In this document: piece by piece, positions 16,363-25,055 of the stretch
How the letters are laid out: every line of letters starts with the position of its first letter
How positions within the stretch are numbered: position 1 is the first letter of the stretch
From: Clostridia bacterium
Lineage (GTDB): Bacteria > Bacillota > Clostridia > Oscillospirales > CAG-272
Assembly: GCA_017441005.1 (NCBI GenBank)
Contig: JAFSAM010000026.1
Location: forward strand, 1 to 33,655
Length of the DNA stretch: 33,655 bases
Direction of reading: 5' to 3'
Position numbers and translations under genes: made by a program
Notes under the pieces: model-generated
The model's input: only the letters and a program-made list of their open reading frames with translations
The model's database searches: none
What the model was told of the DNA's origin: nothing

Positions 16363-18630
16363 CTACGAAATTACCACTGTGCCGAGAATGTGATTTCGCA
16401 CCTTTAGAAGATCGCTGATATTTATTGTACCCGAGCCGTCAATATCGCCGCTCAACTGCTGTGTTTCGACAAATTCCTCGGTACCGAGTATTCTGTTCCT
16501 CACCCTGAGCAGATCGCTTATATTGACCTTACCGTCGCCGTTTACGTCGCCCAAAACCGAAGCTGTATAATCAGCATACTTAACTCCGCCGGTGCTTGTA
16601 ACGGTAATAACATCACCTGTCGAAATGGTATCATCGTCAGTCTTGGGTGTTCCGTCCTTGGTCTTGACCTCGACGAAGCCCTCGACCACAAACGCTTTTC
16701 TGAAATCACCGATAATCATACCGGGAACGATAGAATATACTATATTATTCTTAGGAACGTACTTGTCCGTAAAGGTAAGCTGGCCGAAGTTATCTCCGCC
16801 GTCTTCTTTTGCTATAGTAAGCTTGTACACGCGAACAGTTCCGTTGCCGGCAGTTACTTTGATCTCGACGATGTTTGTTCCCGTATTGAGAGTGATCTCA
16901 CCTATTCCCTCAACCTTTGCACTGTTGTCCATAGGACCTGCATTGACCTTGACAGAGCTGACTACCGGAGGTACGACAAGCATATATTCCAATACTTCGG
17001 GATCAAATTCCGGAGTGAGCTCAAATTCGTCGACATAAAGCGAAAGAAGCTTCATATTGGGAGAGCCGTCAAGTGTAGGCGCGGGACATGCCTCCTCGGG
17101 CATATTTTCAAAAACGGGAATACAGAACGTGAGTGCCGATTCGCGAAGCTCTGCAGAATATCCCTTCGCAAGCTTTGTCGCTTCGAGTGCCGCACCGTAG
17201 ACCGAGGTCATATACTGGTGCGTAAAAGCATTGTCGCCTTGAACGTTATAACGCTTCAGATAAAGAGTGTTCTGTCCTGCCGTTACGTAGCCGTCCGAAT
17301 AAAACTGTGCGCCGCCGCGAATAGCCTTGAGTCTTGTGTTCCAAGGTCTTGAATATGACGTCGCTCCGTTATTACCGCCCTTCGCATACCAAAGTCCGCG
17401 CTGAACGGGATTCATTCCGTTTGCGGAATATGCACCTATATTAAAGAAATTGTAATAACCGACATATCCCGGAACAGTTCCGGACACTATGGAAGAGCCG
17501 TTGCTTCCCACCTCGATTATGATCATTGAAGCAAGAACGTACGGGTTGATACCGTAATCCTTACCCGCCTGGAAGATAGCGTTTGCATAATCGATATCGA
17601 CCTTTTCATCTCCGGTCCCGGTTGAATCAATGATCACGTCCTCCATAAACGTACCCTTGATTATTCTCTTGACACCTTCAATATTCTGAACATCGGGATC
17701 ATAACTCTGATCAAGGAACTGGAACACTGTATCTGCACCCAAAAAGTTTCTCGGGTCCATATAATGCTTGATTATTTCCTTAGACGCTCTGACCCATCGG
17801 TCGCCGTCATATATTTTCCACTGGTTCGTCGTCCAGTCATACGCCTCGTCATCGATCGACTTCCAAGAAGACGGGAAAGAATTTTCGACAAGACTCACCT
17901 TGAGCTGTTTTTCTACCGCATAATCAAAATCATAGCCTGTCAGCTGTGCCTTAAATACCCAGTTTGGATAAAGCTCGTGAAGCTGTCGGAGATACGATTT
18001 ATATGACTCGGGGAATTTCTGCTCATTCATATAAGCTTCAAAGTCTATAACCGGCTTTTCCTCGGGAGAGGTGGTTTCCTCGGGATATGTAGTTCCTGTA
18101 TTCGTAGTTTCATCCGACGGTCCGTCTGTCGTTTCACCGGGGATGGTTTCGCCGGGGATGGTTTCACTTCCCGTAGTTTCACCGCCCGTCGTCTCTCCGT
18201 TTGTTTCATCGGGAGCACCCGTGGTCTCACCGGAGCCACCGTCCGTTGTATGACCGGGAATTATAAGATCGCTGCCTGTAGTAGACTCGGGAGAAGTCGT
18301 CCCCTGTCCGTCAGATATTATAACCACATTATCCGATCGAACATAGCCTACAAAGCCTTCGTATTCGACTTTATACCAAAGGTAATCACCCTGGCCGATC
18401 TCTTCGCCGGTGATCTTAAACTGCGTTTGCGGCGGTATGCTGGTAACAATAGGTGTATTGGTAGAAGGGCCTTCGCGAACGTTAACGTAATCGTTATAAG
18501 TAGTAGTTTTGCCGATCTTCTCGACCGAGGCTCCCATAACCGAAACACATACACTAAAAACGATGCTCAAAACCAACAAAAGGGTTATCAGTCTTCGGGT
18601 TATTTCCTTTCCTTTTAATTTAAAAACCAT
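16363..18630 (-). CDS. SH3b / N-acetylglucosaminidase protein with C-terminal dockerin
   Basis: The 755-residue secreted protein has a signal peptide (about 1-34), a bacterial SH3 domain (about 44-104; YVNVREGPSTNTPIV, GYVRSDNVVI) and a Thr/Gly/Glu/Pro linker with short repeats (110-192). A glucosaminidase-like domain (about 195-525) has GINPYVLASMIIIEVGSNGSS, with Glu373 the likely catalytic acid of a GH73-type lysozyme fold. A cadherin-like beta sandwich (about 535-620), another beta module and a type I dockerin (692-755) follow. The dockerin has two near-identical calcium-loop repeats, DVNGDGKVNISDLLRVRNRI and DIDGSGTINISDLLKVRNHI. It probably cuts the glycan strands of peptidoglycan and is tethered through the dockerin to the cohesin protein encoded just downstream. 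AAGGAG lies 6 bases before the ATG. Confidence 0.88.
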   Translation of the reverse strand: MVFKLKGKEITRRLITLLLVLSIVFSVCVSVMGASVEKIGKTTTYNDYVNVREGPSTNTPIVTSIPPQTQFKITGEEIGQGDYLWYKVEYEGFVGYVRSDNVVIISDGQGTTSPESTTGSDLIIPGHTTDGGSGETTGAPDETNGETTGGETTGSETIPGETIPGETTDGPSDETTNTGTTYPEETTSPEEKPVIDFEAYMNEQKFPESYKSYLRQLHELYPNWVFKAQLTGYDFDYAVEKQLKVSLVENSFPSSWKSIDDEAYDWTTNQWKIYDGDRWVRASKEIIKHYMDPRNFLGADTVFQFLDQSYDPDVQNIEGVKRIIKGTFMEDVIIDSTGTGDEKVDIDYANAIFQAGKDYGINPYVLASMIIIEVGSNGSSIVSGTVPGYVGYYNFFNIGAYSANGMNPVQRGLWYAKGGNNGATSYSRPWNTRLKAIRGGAQFYSDGYVTAGQNTLYLKRYNVQGDNAFTHQYMTSVYGAALEATKLAKGYSAELRESALTFCIPVFENMPEEACPAPTLDGSPNMKLLSLYVDEFELTPEFDPEVLEYMLVVPPVVSSVKVNAGPMDNSAKVEGIGEITLNTGTNIVEIKVTAGNGTVRVYKLTIAKEDGGDNFGQLTFTDKYVPKNNIVYSIVPGMIIGDFRKAFVVEGFVEVKTKDGTPKTDDDTISTGDVITVTSTGGVKYADYTASVLGDVNGDGKVNISDLLRVRNRILGTEEFVETQQLSGDIDGSGTINISDLLKVRNHILGTVVIS

Positions 18631-18683
18631 ATATTACTCCTTCAAAGGGGATAAGTCAAAAAACAATAACTACACATACTGAC

Positions 18684-18712
18684 ATTATACAAAAACAAAC
18701 GACATTTGTCAA
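18684..18712 (-). promoter_or_regulatory. Sigma-A promoter of the dockerin-cohesin unit
   Basis: On the minus strand TTGACA (18707-18712), 17 bases, TATAAT (18684-18689): a perfect consensus, about 55 bases before the start codon. It is back to back with the promoter of the micro-gene at 18729-18757. Confidence 0.9.
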
Positions 18713-18728
18713 CACAGTCAGTTTAGAT

Positions 18729-18757
18729 TAGACAAGCCAAATATTACCTATTATAAT
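18729..18757 (+). promoter_or_regulatory. Probable promoter of the Asn-rich micro-gene
   Basis: TAGACA (18729-18734), 17 bases, TATAAT (18752-18757). Eleven of twelve consensus bases match. The ATG follows about 88 bases downstream, leaving a leader of roughly 80 bases with no obvious structure. Confidence 0.7.
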
Positions 18758-18844
18758 ATAACAAAATAATGGCAATACTTTTAACGTAAACCAAAGAAGC
18801 CGTAAACAAAAACGTTTTCGGCGAAAAAACAAGGAGATTTTACT

Positions 18845-18958
18845 ATGGAAAACAAGAACCAGAATCAAAATCAGAACAAGAACACAAAAAACAAGAACGA
18901 AAATTCTAACAATACCAACAACGAAAACAAGTCCTCCAACAGCACAAACTGCCGATAA
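18845..18958 (+). CDS. 37-residue Asn-rich micro-protein
   Basis: The product starts MENKNQNQNQNKNTKNKNEN and ends NSTNCR. It is almost only Asn, Lys, Gln, Glu, Ser and Thr, with no hydrophobic residue apart from Met1 and one Cys near the end, so it must be disordered, soluble and highly polar. AAGGAG lies seven bases before the ATG, a near-consensus promoter is upstream and a strong terminator starts 13 bases after the stop, so this is a complete one-gene transcription unit. Small Asn/Gln-rich peptides occur in spore formers (gamma-type small acid-soluble proteins are Asn/Gln-rich), but this one lacks their repeat motifs, and I do not assign a family. Confidence 0.7.
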   Translation: MENKNQNQNQNKNTKNKNENSNNTNNENKSSNSTNCR

Positions 18959-18970
18959 ATTAACGGCAAA

Positions 18971-18998
18971 AACGGCACCGCTTTTCAGCGATGCCGTT
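18971..18998. terminator. Bidirectional terminator between micro-gene and large secreted protein
   Basis: AACGGCACCGC (18971-18981) pairs with GCGATGCCGTT (18988-18998) with one mismatch. A T run follows on the plus strand, and a run of T also follows on the minus strand. It closes both the Asn-rich gene and the 19018-23508 gene. Confidence 0.85.
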
Positions 18999-19017
18999 TT
19001 TTGTTTATTAAGTTGCT

Positions 19018-22000
19018 TTACTTGCTGTAAGTATACGTAAGTACGGGAACTTCACAAGATGCCAATTCAGCAATGATCTCGATCTTGTAAGAGCCTGTCG
19101 CAAGAGTTCCGAGCTTGGTGTTAAGATTTGTTCCGAGTGTGGAGAAATCGTAACGGTGGAGGTTTGTCTGTGCTCTTGTTGCCACGATCTCTTCTACAGC
19201 ATTTGTGCTTGTGTTGGTAATTCTCGCCAACACGGTAACGATCGGGTAGTTGGATTCTACAACGAAAGGAACCTTCGAAGAAGTAGGTGAGCAGAACTCG
19301 GTAAGAGTTGCATTTCTGTTAACGCCTACATACTTCTCTTCTCCAACATTTGTGATATATTCAAGAGGAGAGTATGCAAATGCGTTGTAGCTTTCGCCTA
19401 CAAGGTTACGGAACGTATACTTATTATTCAACCAGAACGTCGTGTCAAAGCCGTATTTAGCATAAAAGTCACTGAACTTGGTGTAACGAGTATAGTTGCT
19501 TGTGGGCTTGGGAGTTGTGGTGTCAGTCGATCTGATGAACTGCATATAAGTTGTACCGCTCTCGGCTGTTCCGACGTAGAGGTAATACTTATTGGTATCG
19601 ATTCTGTCGGAAATAAGAGTGTCTGTCTGTTCGCACAAAAGAACGTAGCTCTTATCGGGATCGATCATACCTGTAGTAGCATTACGATAAACATAAACCT
19701 CGCTTACCATACGGGTATGGCCGCCGCCGTCACCTGTGTTGTACATATAGTCACCCTTCTGCCACTGAGCAACAGCCTCATACATACCGTATACGCTGTA
19801 AGCCCTTGTAGCCGAGCCTGTGTGACCGATGAATTTCGCAAAGCCCCTCAAAACATCTTCTGCGCCCGAATCTTTGAATGCGGGTTGGTTTCTTGAGCCA
19901 TAAGCCGCAGATACACGGGATGTGTTCTGATATGCATGGAACATAGATGCAGAACAGTGGTTACCCATTACCGTTGACCAGTCTACCTTATAGTAGCCAT
20001 TGGCATTAGTGCCGAGAGACGTAGGTACGTTAAACACATTATCAGCCGTAAGTGTCTTATCGAACTCAGCTGTGGTCGCTCTCATATCTGCATAAAGAAC
20101 GCCCTTGTATTTTGTGCCCTTAAGGTATATGGAGGAAGGACAGAATGAAGTATCCGCGGGATCTACATCTGTGTAGATGAAGCTGTGAGAAGGAGTCCAG
20201 ATGTTTGAATTGTACTGATCCCACATACCGTCAATCGCGCCCTGTGCAAGATCGTCTGTGAGTGCAAGAGCAGGAAGGTTGGATGCAGTATAAAGAACCT
20301 CAAACCTATCTATATCGTTTGCTTTCTTCGTATATGATTCTTTCGCAAGAACCTTAGGAGCACTTTCACCTGCGATCTCTGCTGTTACTGTCAGCTCATA
20401 AGTCTTGCCTGCAGCCATATATTTGTGAACGTTTACCAGACTGAACTCATTGAGTACGACCTTGTTCATATCAAGGTCTTGCTTGGTATAGTACTTGGTC
20501 TGATCGTAAATGTACTTGTCACCGATTCCCACCTTAACATTTACAGAAACGATGCTGCGGTTCGAATCGATAACACCCTGTACCGTGCCGATTCTGAAAG
20601 ATTCATCTACGTCAAAATCAGTAAGAATAACAGTAGTGGGAGTCTTGAGACCGTTCTTCAATTCGGGGATGGTAACGGGAATAAATCCGCTGTTATAAAG
20701 TGACTGGAAGGTTACTGACCTATCCAAAACAAAGTGAGAGTTATTGGACATCGTATCCGTTGTATAAGAAACAAGAAGAGTTGTCGAAGCGCTTGCCGTT
20801 CCGTTTGATGCGCCCGTAACCATGTGCAAGCTTCTTCCGGAATCACTCATGTTGACCAATACGTCACCGGGCTTACAAGCTGCATAAGCCGCATACATAA
20901 CGTCGGTTCCGTTTGTTGTACAAATCGTCTTTGTATTTGTGCCTGCAGTATTGTAGTTACCTACACCAACTACACCGTAGTTTGCAGAAGGAAGGGCTGT
21001 GCCAATACTGTGAGGCCATACTTCATTTGTACCGACAACGTTCCATGCATTGAAAATAGCAGTATAGTCACAAGCCGGGAAGAATTTTGAAATAGTAAGA
21101 TAATCTTCGGAAATGTAATCGGTTATCACTCTGGGAGCTTTTGTCGCAGAACCTGTAAGGTTCGACAAATAACTGGTAGAAGTAAGATAACCGCCGGAAA
21201 CCGTTACTGTCGTAGTTGTTTTATTACCGTTTGCATCGTAAACGGGAGAGCCTGTACCGTTTTCTACATATTGGGGAGTACCGAATATTTCGTACACGCC
21301 TCTGATGGGTCCGATGTAAACGTTCTTGCTGCCGCCCGTACCGGAAACCGTCTTCATATATGAAGTAAATTCACTGAGAGTAGCGTGTGAACTGTTGACG
21401 TAAGGAATACCCTTATATATCGTGCCCTCGGTGTAAGTATTTGTCTTTGATCCCGTAGTAAGAGTGAATGTGCCGCCGGGAGTCCACTGGTAATTTGCCA
21501 TTGCCTTGAATGCATTTACGACCTGTGTTCTCATTGCATCGGAGCTCGTCTGATCGTACATAGCATTCTTGTCAGCTATGTAAGCGTTGTATTTGTCAAC
21601 AATGTTTGTCTGGATAAATGCTTTGTCGGTAGCAGATTCCTGTCCCGATGCCAAAGCCGCCTCGGCAACTCCGAGTACTGTTTTATCCGTTACGTCGGAA
21701 TAACGAACGTACTGCTTACCGTTGTAATTGAACTTGACGTAAGAAACGATGCTGATATTGGATGCATAATCCTTTACCGAAATATTGTTCAGCTCTGCGC
21801 TGAAGGTTCTTGTCTTGCTGTTGTTATATATTCCGTACTCATCGCAGTCGCTTCTGAACACCTCAGCCTCAAGGACGGTCGCGCCCTTGATCTTCAGCAT
21901 ATCAATGTCCATATTGTCTGTTACGGGAGTATTTACAAAGAGAATGAAGCCGTAGGGTTTTTCAGTACCGTTTTCGTTTACGGTAACACCGTCGCCGAGT

Positions 22001-23508
22001 TCAAGAGACATGCTCGCTACTATACGCATCTTACCCAAATTATTTGTCTGAACACCGACCTGTGAGCCGAGGAACTTGGGCTGGGGAACGTTAAGAACGT
22101 TAACCTCTTTTGTGCCGGATGCGCTTCCGCATGCCCAGCTCATTGTCTTTTGGCCGGGAGTGGATGTATCAAGATCCACAACAAACTTTGTGTTCTCGGG
22201 ATCATAGTTGACAACACCGGTCTTGCCGTTTGTGTATGTTACGTTAAGGCTAAAGCCTTCACCGTAATCCTCGTTCAGGAAAGCAATATCACTTGCACTC
22301 TTAACGGTTGCGGACGAGACCCATTTCGAGGGGTATATAATGTTAACGTCACTTGCAAGACCGCTGATGAGGTTGTTGATCTGCGAGTTTGCCGCAGTAC
22401 AAGCAGACAGGTCTACTGTCAAAGGAACATTTGCCGTTGTGTTGCTATAGAACTTATTGAGCGTGTTTCTGTTTGCAAAGTAACCGCCGGAGACCTTGAT
22501 CGAAGCGGTGTTGCCACCATAACCCAAGGGTACTCTCGACACTGCGTATATGTTTCCGTAGTAGTTACCGCCCGCAAGATGAATATTTACGTCACCGAAC
22601 GTAGGAATGCTTGAGTTGTACGAGCCGCCGCCTGCAATGGGGCCGAGGATCGTACCGCCGTTTATGCGGATGCTGATATCGCTGTACTGCTCGTTACCGC
22701 CGTTACCTTCGTTACCGCCGTTTACGATATTCCAGGTACCGCTGTTGATCGTTATATCGACCTCACCTTCACCGATACCGTATCTCTTACCGCCGTAGAT
22801 GTTTACGAAGTAAGCGGCGTTGGTGGTGTTCGCAGTTCTCTTGGTCGCTCCGGTACCGTTAATATTACCGGAATAGCTTGTAACGGTGAGTCCGTCTCCG
22901 AACTCTGCCGTGTTGTTGCAACAGCAAATAGCAAAATTCTTTTGTGCGTTAGCTTCGGTAGCCGTACCGTCGTGGGTTACGATATCAAGATCTTCGAATA
23001 CGGTATGACCGCCCAAATTCATCTTCGCACCCTCGGTCAGAACGAGTCTGCCGGAGTATTCGCCGTTTGTGATTATGATCTTTCTGTTGCCGTGAGATGG
23101 CATAAAGAAGTCTCTGTAGGTCTGTCTTGAAGTATGCGTGCCGTCATCCTTGACCTCGCCTGCAGCCGTCTTTGTAAAGTCGATCGCAACGTCTCCGACA
23201 AGAACGATCTTACCGCCGGTGGTCTTGATCTTATCAGCAGCACGGTACAGTGCGCTGTTTTTGTAATAGTCTTCACCGGTGTATTTCTCGTAGTTTGCGG
23301 TAGCCGAAGGAACCGAAGGCAATATTTCCTCAACCGATCCCATAGCATTGGCAGCGGAAGAACCGTCGCCTTTACCTTGCGCTGTTTCGGCAATGTAAAC
23401 GGTCGGAACAGATGATGCTGCAGATGCGGGAACCACCGCCAAAGCTGCGAGGATCATAACTGCCAAAACCACAATTGCCAAAATTGAAATGCGGGCAAAA
23501 TGTTTCAT
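19018..23508 (-). CDS. Giant secreted protein: beta-helix-like N-terminal half plus two NlpC/P60-like Cys/His domains
   Basis: The 1496-residue protein has a signal peptide (about 1-30, VPASAAS). The N-terminal region (about 35-395) shares its opening motif with the left-edge paralogue (GDGSSAANA versus GDGSSAAKP) and has beta-helix-like Gly/Asn repeats (GGNEGNGGNEQ near 264-274, INGGTI, LAGGNYY). The middle resembles the same beta modules (YPSKWVSSATV). Two copies of the Cys/His domain follow: copy A about 655-950 (Cys813 in PACDYTAIFNAW, His895 in SLHMVTG) and copy B about 1085-1300 (Cys1185 in GNHCSASMFHAY, His1264 in GGGHTRMVSEVY). Each is preceded by a WTP...YKG motif. No anchor is visible at the C-terminus (ends LTYTYSK). 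Enzymatic activity is inferred from the NlpC/P60-like pattern; in copy A the His lies in a less typical context (SLHMV). Confidence 0.75.
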   Translation of the reverse strand: MKHFARISILAIVVLAVMILAALAVVPASAASSVPTVYIAETAQGKGDGSSAANAMGSVEEILPSVPSATANYEKYTGEDYYKNSALYRAADKIKTTGGKIVLVGDVAIDFTKTAAGEVKDDGTHTSRQTYRDFFMPSHGNRKIIITNGEYSGRLVLTEGAKMNLGGHTVFEDLDIVTHDGTATEANAQKNFAICCCNNTAEFGDGLTVTSYSGNINGTGATKRTANTTNAAYFVNIYGGKRYGIGEGEVDITINSGTWNIVNGGNEGNGGNEQYSDISIRINGGTILGPIAGGGSYNSSIPTFGDVNIHLAGGNYYGNIYAVSRVPLGYGGNTASIKVSGGYFANRNTLNKFYSNTTANVPLTVDLSACTAANSQINNLISGLASDVNIIYPSKWVSSATVKSASDIAFLNEDYGEGFSLNVTYTNGKTGVVNYDPENTKFVVDLDTSTPGQKTMSWACGSASGTKEVNVLNVPQPKFLGSQVGVQTNNLGKMRIVASMSLELGDGVTVNENGTEKPYGFILFVNTPVTDNMDIDMLKIKGATVLEAEVFRSDCDEYGIYNNSKTRTFSAELNNISVKDYASNISIVSYVKFNYNGKQYVRYSDVTDKTVLGVAEAALASGQESATDKAFIQTNIVDKYNAYIADKNAMYDQTSSDAMRTQVVNAFKAMANYQWTPGGTFTLTTGSKTNTYTEGTIYKGIPYVNSSHATLSEFTSYMKTVSGTGGSKNVYIGPIRGVYEIFGTPQYVENGTGSPVYDANGNKTTTTVTVSGGYLTSTSYLSNLTGSATKAPRVITDYISEDYLTISKFFPACDYTAIFNAWNVVGTNEVWPHSIGTALPSANYGVVGVGNYNTAGTNTKTICTTNGTDVMYAAYAACKPGDVLVNMSDSGRSLHMVTGASNGTASASTTLLVSYTTDTMSNNSHFVLDRSVTFQSLYNSGFIPVTIPELKNGLKTPTTVILTDFDVDESFRIGTVQGVIDSNRSIVSVNVKVGIGDKYIYDQTKYYTKQDLDMNKVVLNEFSLVNVHKYMAAGKTYELTVTAEIAGESAPKVLAKESYTKKANDIDRFEVLYTASNLPALALTDDLAQGAIDGMWDQYNSNIWTPSHSFIYTDVDPADTSFCPSSIYLKGTKYKGVLYADMRATTAEFDKTLTADNVFNVPTSLGTNANGYYKVDWSTVMGNHCSASMFHAYQNTSRVSAAYGSRNQPAFKDSGAEDVLRGFAKFIGHTGSATRAYSVYGMYEAVAQWQKGDYMYNTGDGGGHTRMVSEVYVYRNATTGMIDPDKSYVLLCEQTDTLISDRIDTNKYYLYVGTAESGTTYMQFIRSTDTTTPKPTSNYTRYTKFSDFYAKYGFDTTFWLNNKYTFRNLVGESYNAFAYSPLEYITNVGEEKYVGVNRNATLTEFCSPTSSKVPFVVESNYPIVTVLARITNTSTNAVEEIVATRAQTNLHRYDFSTLGTNLNTKLGTLATGSYKIEIIAELASCEVPVLTYTYSK

Positions 23509-23554
23509 AGTTTAGCTCCATTCTTTGATGAAATTATATTTTTAAATCTATGTT

Positions 23555-23583
23555 ATTATACAATTATTTGCCTAAAAAGTCAA
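23555..23583 (-). promoter_or_regulatory. Sigma-A promoter of the giant secreted protein
   Basis: On the minus strand TTGACT (23578-23583), 17 bases, TATAAT (23555-23560). The spacer end, TAATTG before TATAAT, recurs at the paralogue's promoter near 3389-3417. Confidence 0.85.
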
Positions 23584-23649
23584 TAGGCGCGTAAAAAACG
23601 CGTTCAATTTGTAAATTTTACACAAACAAACTTAAAATGCTTATTGCTA

Positions 23650-23678
23650 TTGCATAAAACGAAAAATTGTGCTAAAAT
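23650..23678 (+). promoter_or_regulatory. Probable promoter of the cyclophilin gene
   Basis: TTGCAT (23650-23655), 17 bases, TAAAAT (23673-23678). The -10 box matches five of six bases and the -35 is weaker. It supports a start at GTG 23710 rather than the earlier in-frame ATG at 23677, which would overlap the -10 box. Confidence 0.5.
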
Positions 23679-23709
23679 GAAAAAAACTAAAAAAGGACGG
23701 AAAAACAAA

Positions 23710-24321
23710 GTGAAAAAAACTCTCGCTCTCATATTCTCGATCATACTTGTCATCGGGCTCTCGGCATGTTCAAGCAAAAGCTCCGGAGGAAGTGCTACCC
23801 TTCAGGAAGAAACCTACACGATAGAAATCGAAATCGAAAAATACGGCACTATCACAGCAGTTCTCGATGCAAAAACTGCGCCCATCACAGTATCCGCATT
23901 TGTTTCGCGTGTCAAAGATGGCTTCTATAACGGACTTACGTTCCACCGTGTCTACGACACATTTATGATTCAGGGCGGCGACCCGAACGGAAACGGCTTA
24001 AATGACGAAAACCTCCCAACCATCACCGGTGAATTTGCATACAACGGCGTTGAAAACAACATTTCCCACAAAAGAGGCACCCTTTCAATGGCTCGTTCAC
24101 AAAGCTACAACAGTGCCTCCTCCCAGTTCTTTATCGTACAGGAGGACTCGCCCCACCTCGACGGTCAGTACGCTTCCTTCGGCAAAGTAACGAGCGGCAT
24201 GGAGCTCGTAGACAAGGTCTGCAAGGATACGCCCGTAATCGACGATAACGGCTCGGTAGCACCAAACAATCAGCCTGTCATCAAAGAGATCCGCATTGTA
24301 AAAGACAACTCCGGAAACTGA
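23710..24321 (+). CDS. Cyclophilin-type peptidyl-prolyl isomerase lipoprotein
   Basis: The 203-residue product has a lipoprotein signal ending in GLSAC (Cys20). The cyclophilin domain runs about 36-198 and contains LTFHRVYDTFMIQGGDP (Arg80, Phe85, Gln88 of the active site), GTLSMARSQSYNSASSQFFI and LDGQYASFGKV. The Trp found in eukaryotic cyclosporin-binding forms is replaced, as is common in bacteria. It catalyses cis-trans proline isomerisation outside the cell membrane and probably helps fold secreted proteins, fitting the many exported proteins nearby. The GTG start is preceded by AAGGACGG; the open frame upstream of it lacks a ribosome site. deoC follows by 18 bases. Confidence 0.88.
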   Translation: MKKTLALIFSIILVIGLSACSSKSSGGSATLQEETYTIEIEIEKYGTITAVLDAKTAPITVSAFVSRVKDGFYNGLTFHRVYDTFMIQGGDPNGNGLNDENLPTITGEFAYNGVENNISHKRGTLSMARSQSYNSASSQFFIVQEDSPHLDGQYASFGKVTSGMELVDKVCKDTPVIDDNGSVAPNNQPVIKEIRIVKDNSGN

Positions 24322-24339
24322 AAAAGGAGCAAAAAAAAC

Positions 24340-25023
24340 ATGTTAGACATAATCAAACTTGACCAAAAATACGGTAATTATACCGGGCGTGAAATACTTG
24401 GACACTGTGACCACACCTTACTCAAACAGGACGCAGTTTGGGCAGACATTAAGCGAGTAATCGACGAAGGCATCTCCGGCAACACGGCATCGGTATGCAT
24501 CCCCCCATCCTTCGTAAAGGATGCCTCCGATTATTCTTCGGGAAGACTGCCTATATGCACGGTCATTGGATTTCCGAACGGCTATATGACAAAAAAAACA
24601 AAAGTTTTTGAAACGGCGGATGCAGTCAAAAACGGAGCAGACGAAATCGACATGGTGATCAACATCGGTATGCTGAAAGAGGGCAAGACCGATCTGCTGA
24701 AAGACGAGATCTGTGCTGTCAAAGAAGCGTGTGACGGTAAGCTTCTCAAGGTGATCATAGAAACCTGTTTGCTGACAGACGATGAAAAAAGAAAGATGTG
24801 TCACATTGTAGCCGAAAGCGGTGCGGAATATATAAAGACCTCAACCGGATTTGCGGGCGGAGGTGCAACCTTTGATGACGCTGCCCTTATGGTCAAGGAA
24901 TGCGGAGGCAAGATAAAGGTCAAGGCAGCCGGAGGCATAAAAAGTATTGAGGATGCCGTAAAATTCCTGGAGATCGGTGTCAACAGACTGGGCACAAGTT
25001 CGCTCTATAAATTCTTCTGCTGA
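24340..25023 (+). CDS. deoC: Deoxyribose-phosphate aldolase
   Basis: The 227-residue class I aldolase splits 2-deoxyribose-5-phosphate into acetaldehyde and glyceraldehyde-3-phosphate for use of deoxynucleosides. Family motifs are clear: CDHTLLK near the N-terminus, TVIGFPNG, ADEIDMVINIG with Asp104, AEYIKTSTGF with Schiff-base Lys166, and KVKAAGGI with Lys195. Length is normal. AAAGGAG lies nine bases before the ATG. It is 18 bases after the cyclophilin gene and 32 bases before the DUF554 gene, so the three may be one transcript. No phosphopentomutase or nucleoside phosphorylase is in the window. Confidence 0.95.
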   Translation: MLDIIKLDQKYGNYTGREILGHCDHTLLKQDAVWADIKRVIDEGISGNTASVCIPPSFVKDASDYSSGRLPICTVIGFPNGYMTKKTKVFETADAVKNGADEIDMVINIGMLKEGKTDLLKDEICAVKEACDGKLLKVIIETCLLTDDEKRKMCHIVAESGAEYIKTSTGFAGGGATFDDAALMVKECGGKIKVKAAGGIKSIEDAVKFLEIGVNRLGTSSLYKFFC

Positions 25024-25055
25024 TATTTTTTCGTGTATAAAAGCTGGTGTTAAAA

